Assembly: GCF_913773735.1 (NCBI RefSeq)
Contig: NZ_CAJYEB010000042.1
Coordinates: 1 to 64,000, forward strand
Length of the DNA: 64,000 nucleotides
Reading direction: 5' to 3'
Source of the DNA: an uncultured Massilia sp.
Lineage (GTDB): Bacteria > Pseudomonadota > Gammaproteobacteria > Burkholderiales > Burkholderiaceae_D
Under the pieces are notes generated by a model. It worked only from the letters and a program-made list of their open reading frames with translations, was not told where the DNA came from and ran no database searches. The translations under genes were made by a program, and so were the position numbers. Position 1 is the stretch's first letter. Each line of letters begins with the position of its first letter. This document shows positions 58,562-64,000 of this stretch, one piece after another.

Positions 58562-60120
58562 AACCGCCTCCCGGCGTCGGCGCCGCCCACCTCTCTCCGC
58601 CGCTGTCGCGCCATGCCGCCGTCCTGCTCGCCATCGCGCTGCTGGCCCCGTTCGCCTTCTATTTCGGCACCGTCGCCTCGATCGTCTCGGTCTGGAACAG
58701 TTCCGAGACGTTCGCCCACGGCTACGTGATCCTACCGATCAGCCTGTGGCTGATCTGGCGCCGACGCGTCAACTTCCGCCTGTACCCGCCCAGCCCGTAT
58801 CCGCCGGCCCTGCTGCTGCTGGCCGTGCTTGGCGCCGGCTGGCTGGCCGCGCGCCTGGGCGAGGTGCAGGTGGTCGCGCAATACACCTTCGTCGCGATGT
58901 TCCCGGCCGCCGCCCTGGCCCTGCTCGGCCGGCGCCTGGCCGGTTCGCTCGCCTTCCCGCTGCTGTTCCTGCTGTTCGCGGTGCCGTTCGGCGAAGTCTT
59001 CGTCGGCCCGCTGATCCAGTTCACCGCCGACTTCACCGTCTGGGCCGTGCGCGCCACCGGCATCCCGGTGCTGCGCAGCGGCACCCGCTTCGAGCTGCCG
59101 ACCGGGAACTGGTCGGTGGTCGAGGCCTGCAGCGGCGTGCGCTACCTGATCTCCTCGATCACGCTGGGCAGCCTGTACGCCTACCTCACCTATCGCTCGA
59201 CCATGAAGCGGGCGCTGTTCGTCGGCCTGTCGGTGATCGTGCCGATCGTCGCCAACGGCCTGCGCGCCTACATGATCGTGATGATCGGCCACCTGTCCGG
59301 CATGGAGCTGGCCACCGGCGTCGACCACATCATCTACGGCTGGCTGTTCTTCGGCCTGGTCATGTTCTTGATGTTCTGGATCGGCAGCTACTGGCGCGAG
59401 GACGGCGCGGAGCCGGCCCCGGCATCGGCGGCATGCGCCGACGTGCACGTCACCGCCCCGGCCGGCGGCACGATGCCGCCGCGCTTCGCCGCCACCGTCG
59501 CCGCCGTGCTGGCCCTGTGCGCCGTCTGGCCGGCCGCCGCCTGGGTGGGCGAGCGCGCCAACCACAACCCGGCGCCGGTCGATCTCGCCCCCATCGCGCA
59601 GGCGCTGGCCCTGCCGCCGGCGCCCGAGTTCACCGACTGGAAGCCGGCCTACCTGGCGCCGCGCGCGCGCCTGCACCGGGTCTACAGGATGGGCAGCCTG
59701 CCGGTCGGGCTGACGGTGCTGTACTACCGCAACCAGGACAAGGAGACATCCCTGATCAGCTCCCTGAACCGCCTGGCCGACTACGACGACGCCTGGCACG
59801 AGGTCGAGGGCGCCGGCCGCACCGAGGCGCTGGCCGGCCATCCGCTGGCGCTGCGCGAGACCGTGCTGCGCGCCCAGGGCCAGGGCCCGCTGCTGGTGTG
59901 GTCGTTCAAGTGGATCGGCGGCCACTACACGAGCAGCGACTACGTCGGCAAGCTGCGCCAGGCCGCCTCCAAGGCGCTGCTGCGCGGCGACGACGGCGCC
60001 GCCGTCATGCTGGCCGTGCCCTACGACGATCCGGAGCAGGCGCGCGCCACGCTGCGCCGCTTCCTGCAGGACCACGGCGCGGCGATCGACGGGGCGCTCG
60101 ACGCGCAGCGGGCCCGATGA
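58552..60120 (+). CDS. xrtA: Exosortase A fused to an EpsI domain
   Basis: A 522-residue protein. The N-terminal 290 residues are a polytopic exosortase with the catalytic set Cys193 (VEACSGVRYLISS), Arg238 (NGLRAYMIV) and His259 (GVDHIIYGWLFF). The C-terminal 200 residues are the periplasmic EpsI/DUF3485 domain (FTDWKPAYLAPRARLHRVYR, LPVGLTVLYYRNQDKE, LLVWSFKWIGGHYTSSDY). It cleaves PEP-CTERM signals, as in the protein at 43.4 kb, and is coupled to EPS production. GGAG precedes the start. It overlaps both neighbouring genes. Confidence 0.96.
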   Translation: MFLKPPPGVGAAHLSPPLSRHAAVLLAIALLAPFAFYFGTVASIVSVWNSSETFAHGYVILPISLWLIWRRRVNFRLYPPSPYPPALLLLAVLGAGWLAARLGEVQVVAQYTFVAMFPAAALALLGRRLAGSLAFPLLFLLFAVPFGEVFVGPLIQFTADFTVWAVRATGIPVLRSGTRFELPTGNWSVVEACSGVRYLISSITLGSLYAYLTYRSTMKRALFVGLSVIVPIVANGLRAYMIVMIGHLSGMELATGVDHIIYGWLFFGLVMFLMFWIGSYWREDGAEPAPASAACADVHVTAPAGGTMPPRFAATVAAVLALCAVWPAAAWVGERANHNPAPVDLAPIAQALALPPAPEFTDWKPAYLAPRARLHRVYRMGSLPVGLTVLYYRNQDKETSLISSLNRLADYDDAWHEVEGAGRTEALAGHPLALRETVLRAQGQGPLLVWSFKWIGGHYTSSDYVGKLRQAASKALLRGDDGAAVMLAVPYDDPEQARATLRRFLQDHGAAIDGALDAQRAR

Positions 60121-61295
60121 ACGCGCGCGCGCCCGTGGCGATCGACACCGCGGCGGCCGCCGCCGCCGACCGGCGGCCGCTGGTGGTGCACCTCGTGTAC
60201 GCGCTCGGCGTGGGCGGCCTGGAAACGCTGCTGGTCGACTGCATCAACCGCATGCCGGCGTACCGGCACGCGGTCGTGTGCCTGACCCGCTACACCGACT
60301 TCGCCGAGCGCATCGCGCGCGCCGACGTCGCGCTGCACGCGCTCGGCAAGCCGCCCGGCCTGGGCCTGAGCACCCACCTCGGTTTCTGGCGCCTGATGCG
60401 GCGCCTGCGCCCGGCCGTGCTGCACACCTACAACCTGGCGGCGCTGGAATACGCGTTCACGGCCACGCTGGCCGGGGTGCCGGTGCGCGTCCATGCCGAG
60501 CACGGACGCGACGCCGCCGATCCGCACGGCCTGAACCCGAAGCACAACTTCCTGCGCCGGCGCCTGGTGCCCTTCGTCGACCGCTTCATCCCGGTCTCGG
60601 AAGACCTGCGCCGCTGGCTGGCCGACGTGGTGCGCATCCCGCAGGCCAAGACCCTGTTCATCAAGAACGGCGTGGACACCGACAAGTTCGCGCCGGGCGG
60701 GGCGCCGGCCGCGGATGCGCCCTGGGCCGCCGGCGACATCGTGATCGGCACCGTGGCGCGCGTCCAGGACGTCAAGAACCACCGGGTGCTGGTCGAGGCC
60801 TTCGCGCGCCTGCGCGCGGCGCGCCCGGACCTGGCGCCGCGGCTGAAGCTGGCGATCGTCGGCGACGGCCCGCTGCTGCCGGCCGTGCGCGAACAGGTCG
60901 CGGCGCTGGGCCTGCGGGACAGCGTCTGGCTGCCGGGCGCGCGCGCCGACATCGCCGCGCTGCTGCACGGCTTCGCCGTGTTCGCCCTGCCCTCGCTGGC
61001 CGAAGGCACGCCGGTGTCGATGCTGGAAGCGATGGCCTGCGGCCTGCCGGTGGTGGCGTCGAACGTGGGCGGCATCCCGGAAGTGGTGGACGAAGGCGTG
61101 CAGGGCCTGCTGGTGCCGGCCGGCGACGTCGGGCGGCTCGCCGCGGCGCTGGAACGCCATGCGGGCGACGCCGCCCTGCGCGCGGCGCACGGCGCCGCCG
61201 GACGCCGGCGCGTCGAGGAACGCTTCAGCCTGCGCGCCATGGTGGCCGCCTACGGCGCCCTGTACGACGGACTGTGTGGGCAGAAAACGCGCTGA
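60117..61295 (+). CDS. XrtA-system glycosyltransferase (TIGR03088-like, GT4)
   Basis: A 392-residue GT-B enzyme. The N-terminal acceptor side has LVVHLVYALGVGGLETLLVDCIN and VLHTYNLAALEYAFTATLAG. The donor side has FIKNGVDTDKFAPG, IVIGTVARVQDVKNHRVLVEA, KLAIVGDGPLLPAVREQV and FALPSLAEGTPVSMLEAMAC, with the acidic E-x7-E type motif. It extends the same polysaccharide. Its ATGA overlaps the exosortase stop. Confidence 0.93.
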   Translation: MNARAPVAIDTAAAAAADRRPLVVHLVYALGVGGLETLLVDCINRMPAYRHAVVCLTRYTDFAERIARADVALHALGKPPGLGLSTHLGFWRLMRRLRPAVLHTYNLAALEYAFTATLAGVPVRVHAEHGRDAADPHGLNPKHNFLRRRLVPFVDRFIPVSEDLRRWLADVVRIPQAKTLFIKNGVDTDKFAPGGAPAADAPWAAGDIVIGTVARVQDVKNHRVLVEAFARLRAARPDLAPRLKLAIVGDGPLLPAVREQVAALGLRDSVWLPGARADIAALLHGFAVFALPSLAEGTPVSMLEAMACGLPVVASNVGGIPEVVDEGVQGLLVPAGDVGRLAAALERHAGDAALRAAHGAAGRRRVEERFSLRAMVAAYGALYDGLCGQKTR

Positions 61296-61332
61296 CGCGC
61301 TATCGTTTCATTTTCAGCAGGAAACCATCGAT

Positions 61333-63240
61333 ATGTGCGGAATAGTCGGCATCTTTGATACCCACGGCAGCCGGGACATCGACCGCGAAGCGCTGCGGCG
61401 CATGAACGAGAGCCAGCACCACCGCGGCCCCGACGAGGGCGAGCTGTACCTGGAGAAGGGGCTGGGCATGGGCCACCGCCGCCTGTCGGTGATCGACGTG
61501 GCGACCGGCCAGCAGCCGTTCCTGAACGCCGCGCGCGACGTGGCGCTGGTGTTCAACGGCGAGATCTACAACTACCGCGCGCTGCGCGACGAGCTGGTCG
61601 CGCTGGGCCACGTGTTCCGCACCAGGTCCGACACCGAGGTGGTGCTGCAGGCCTGGGTCGCCTGGGGCGTCGAGTGCGTGCACCGGCTGCGCGGCATGTT
61701 CGCCTTCGCCGTGTGGGACCGGCGCCGACAGACCCTGTTCCTGGCGCGCGACCACGTCGGCGTCAAGCCGATGTTCTACTCGCTGCTGCCGGGCGGCCTG
61801 TTCGTGTTCGGCTCCGAGCTGAAGTCGATCATGACGTTCCCGGAACTCTCCCGCGAATTGAACCCGCGCGCCGTCGAGGATTATTTTGCCTACGGCTACG
61901 TGCCGGAACCGAACACCATCTTCCACAACGCCTACAAGCTGAGCCCGGGCCATGCGATCCTGCTGCGGGTCGGCGACCGCGACGTCAAGCCGCACCGCTG
62001 GTGGGACCTGGCATTCAAGCCGGCCGCGCCGCGACCCGAGGCCGAAGTCGCCGAGGAACTGATCGGCCGCCTGCGCGAGACCGTGCGCCACCAGATGGAA
62101 TCCGAGGTGCCGCTGGGCGCCTTCCTGTCCGGCGGCGTCGACTCCAGCGCCGTCGTCGCCATGATGGCGGCCGACGCCGACGGCCGCATCGGCGAGGGCG
62201 TGACGACCTGCTCGATCGGCTTCGACGACCCCGAGTTCGACGAGACGAAGTACGCGACCGAGGTGGCGCAGCGCTACCGCACCCACCACCACGCCCAGAT
62301 CGTCGACAAGGACGACTACGGCCTGATCGACACGCTGGCCGGCCTGTACGACGAACCGTTCGCCGACAGCTCGGCGATCCCGACCTACCGCGTGTGCCAG
62401 CTGGCGCGCCGCCACGTGACGGTGGCGCTGTCGGGCGACGGCGGCGACGAGAACTTCGCCGGCTACCGCCGCTACCGCTTCGCCATGGCCGAGCACAGCG
62501 TGCGCTCGAAGCTGCCGGACGCGATCAGGAAGCCGCTGTTCGGCACCCTCGGCAGCCTGTACCCGAAGGCCGACTGGGCGCCGCGCATGTTCCGCGCCAA
62601 GACCACCTTCGAGGCGCTGGCGCGCGACCTGGTCGAAGGCTACTTCCACGGCGTGTCGCGCCTGCCGGACCGCCAGCGCGAACAGCTGTTCTCGGAATCG
62701 TTCCGCAGCCGCCTGCAGGGCTACCGCGCGATCGAGGTGATGCGCGGGCACGCGGCGCAGGCGCCCACCGACGACCCGCTGGCGCTGATCCAGTACCTCG
62801 ACTTCAAGACCTGGCTGCCGGGCGACATCCTGACGAAGGTCGACCGCGCCAGCATGGCCCATTCGCTCGAGGTGCGCGTGCCCCTGCTCGACCACACCTT
62901 CTGCGAGTACGCGGCCACGCTGCCGAACGACCTCAAGCTGCACGGCGGCGAAGGCAAGTACATCCTCAAGAAGGCGCTGGAGCCGCACTTGCCGAACGAC
63001 ATCATGTACCGCGCCAAGAAGGGCTTCTCGATCCCGCTGGCGGCCTGGCTGCGCGGCCCGCTGCGCCAGGCCGTGCGCGACGCCGTGCTGGGCGAGCGCC
63101 TGCTCGACACCGGCATCTTCGAGCGCCGCACGCTGGAACGGCTGGTCGAGCAGCACCAGGCCGGCAGCGCGGACCACAGCGTGGCCCTGTGGTCGCTGAT
63201 GATGTTCGAAGCCTTCCTGCGCGTCAGTGTCGCTTCCTGA
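61333..63240 (+). CDS. XrtA-system asparagine synthase-like amidotransferase
   Basis: A 635-residue protein with a class II glutamine amidotransferase domain starting at catalytic Cys2 (MCGIVGIFDTHG, HHRGPDEG, LVFNGEIYNYRALR, RSDTEVVLQAW). A PP-loop synthetase domain follows (LGAFLSGGVDSSAVVAMM, GDGGDENFAGYRRYRF, KVDRASMAHSLEVRVPLLDH). The family matches asparagine synthase B, but the XrtA-linked group probably amidates a sugar acid or similar EPS component. It sits in the plus-strand operon 37 bases after the glycosyltransferase. Confidence 0.94.
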   Translation: MCGIVGIFDTHGSRDIDREALRRMNESQHHRGPDEGELYLEKGLGMGHRRLSVIDVATGQQPFLNAARDVALVFNGEIYNYRALRDELVALGHVFRTRSDTEVVLQAWVAWGVECVHRLRGMFAFAVWDRRRQTLFLARDHVGVKPMFYSLLPGGLFVFGSELKSIMTFPELSRELNPRAVEDYFAYGYVPEPNTIFHNAYKLSPGHAILLRVGDRDVKPHRWWDLAFKPAAPRPEAEVAEELIGRLRETVRHQMESEVPLGAFLSGGVDSSAVVAMMAADADGRIGEGVTTCSIGFDDPEFDETKYATEVAQRYRTHHHAQIVDKDDYGLIDTLAGLYDEPFADSSAIPTYRVCQLARRHVTVALSGDGGDENFAGYRRYRFAMAEHSVRSKLPDAIRKPLFGTLGSLYPKADWAPRMFRAKTTFEALARDLVEGYFHGVSRLPDRQREQLFSESFRSRLQGYRAIEVMRGHAAQAPTDDPLALIQYLDFKTWLPGDILTKVDRASMAHSLEVRVPLLDHTFCEYAATLPNDLKLHGGEGKYILKKALEPHLPNDIMYRAKKGFSIPLAAWLRGPLRQAVRDAVLGERLLDTGIFERRTLERLVEQHQAGSADHSVALWSLMMFEAFLRVSVAS

Positions 63241-63425
63241 CAACCGCCGGCGGCGCGCCTTCCGGTACCCTGCCGCAGGCGCGCACGGCACATCTTACCG
63301 TGTGAAAGTTTAAATTTATTTAAGGTAAGATGCTGTCGTAAAGTAAATTTTTCGCAGCAGCATGACCCGTCGATGGCAAGGCCGCATGCCGCCCGCCATC
63401 CGTCTCACACGTGGAGCAGTTTCCA

Positions 63426-64000
63426 GTGCGCATCCTCTACCACCACCGTACCCGTTCCAAGGACGGGCAATACGTCCATATCGAAGAAATGATCCATGCG
63501 CTGCGCGCGCAGGGCCACGAGATCGTCATCGTGGCGCCGCCGAGCGCCGAGACCGAATCGTTCGGCGCCGATGCCGGCGCCGTCGCGCTGCTCAAGCGCT
63601 GGCTGCCCAAGTGGTTCTATGAACTGATGGAGCTGGGCTATTCGCTGGTCGCCTACCGGCGCCTGGCGAAGGCCATCCGCGCCCACCGGCCGGACTGCAT
63701 CTACGAGCGCTACAACCTGTTCCTGCCGGCCGGGATCTGGGCCGCGCGCCGCCACAAGCTGCCGCTGCTGCTGGAAGTGAACGCGCCGATCCTGGAAGAA
63801 CGCAGCCGCTACGACGGCCTGGCGCTGACCAGGCTGGCGCGCTGGTCGCAGGCCTACGCATGGAAGAACGCCGACATGGTGCTGCCGGTGACGCAGGTGC
63901 TGGGCGACATCGTGCAATCCTACGGCGTCGACCCGAAGCGCATCGTGGTGATCCCGAACGGCATCAACGGCGAGCGCTTCGACCGCGCCCCCGACGTCGC
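63426..64000 (+). CDS. XrtA-associated glycosyltransferase, N-terminal part (cut by window end)
   Basis: An open frame of 191 codons from a GTG at 63426 to the window end, beginning (M)RILYHHRTRSKDGQYVHIEEM, preceded by GGAG about 10 bases upstream. It shows the GT4 N-terminal domain: LRAQGHEIVIVAPPS, DCIYERYNLFLPAGIWAA, LLLEVNAPILEERSRY and IVVIPNGINGERFDRA. The N-terminus resembles the exosortase-A-associated Daro_2409 group. The preceding 185-base gap is AT-rich at 63300-63350 and may contain a separate promoter. Confidence 0.88.
   Translation, partial: MRILYHHRTRSKDGQYVHIEEMIHALRAQGHEIVIVAPPSAETESFGADAGAVALLKRWLPKWFYELMELGYSLVAYRRLAKAIRAHRPDCIYERYNLFLPAGIWAARRHKLPLLLEVNAPILEERSRYDGLALTRLARWSQAYAWKNADMVLPVTQVLGDIVQSYGVDPKRIVVIPNGINGERFDRAPDV

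Noticed and set aside
57529..60120. An 863-residue exosortase frame starting inside the glycosyltransferase gene
   Set aside because: The first 340 residues are an out-of-frame shadow of the glycosyltransferase; the true exosortase begins at ATG 58552.

Overview
The window is a high-GC chromosomal segment that looks like a betaproteobacterium of the Oxalobacteraceae, most likely Massilia or a close relative. This is inferred from three things: a complete-looking XrtA (exosortase A)/PEP-CTERM exopolysaccharide locus, a betaproteobacterial-type tad pilus locus, and the general style of the proteins. No rRNA, tRNA or CRISPR array was seen.

Layout. (1) 1-9.7 kb: the edge of an IS3-type element, a HAD hydrolase, and an RNA-repair island. 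The island is a Ro60-like TROVE protein, a small unknown protein, a candidate Y RNA, RtcB ligase and RtcA cyclase on the minus strand. They lie behind a consensus sigma-54 promoter and opposite the divergent activator rtcR. (2) 9.7-20.8 kb: a minus-strand tad/Flp pilus locus running from flp (20.8 kb) through tadV, an AAA+ ATPase, cpaB, rcpA, a small lipoprotein, cpaE/tadZ, tadA, tadB, tadC to a TadD-like lipoprotein. No tadE/F/G genes are present. (3) 21-23.5 kb: a convergent GGDEF cyclase and HD-GYP phosphodiesterase pair. (4) 23.6-29.4 kb: two LysR regulators, a DAACS-type symporter, a secreted alpha/beta hydrolase and a porin, plausibly one ester- or acid-utilisation module. (5) 29.6-36.7 kb: a giant fused indolepyruvate:ferredoxin oxidoreductase and the fused isobutyryl-CoA mutase IcmF. 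These are amino-acid/branched-chain catabolism genes with similar operator-like palindromes upstream, separated by a REPIN-like inverted repeat pair. (6) 37.4-44.2 kb: prsT, a FeeM-like acyltransferase, ThiF and nitroreductase trio, and a PEP-CTERM protein behind a sigma-54 promoter. (7) 44.3-49.8 kb, minus strand: a GAF protein, a nucleotidyltransferase/HprK-like kinase/PqqD-like/Tat-protein operon, the Wza-like export lipoprotein, and a Tat-lipoprotein trypsin-like protease. (8) 50.2-64 kb, plus strand: the XrtA operon proper. It encodes a chain-length determinant, tyrosine autokinase, outer-membrane protein, ExeA-like ATPase, polysaccharide deacetylase, FemAB protein, glycosyltransferase, exosortase A (EpsI-fused), glycosyltransferase, asparagine-synthase-like amidotransferase, and a glycosyltransferase cut by the window edge.

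How it fits together. Regions 6-8 appear to make and export an extracellular polysaccharide and to sort PEP-CTERM proteins to the surface. The c-di-GMP pair and Flp pili are consistent with a biofilm or floc lifestyle. The most interesting less-described parts are the candidate Y RNA in the Ro/Rtc operon, the FeeM-ThiF-nitroreductase trio, and the HprK-like/PqqD-like/nucleotidyltransferase/Tat-protein operon, whose composition resembles peptide-modification (RiPP-like) machinery.
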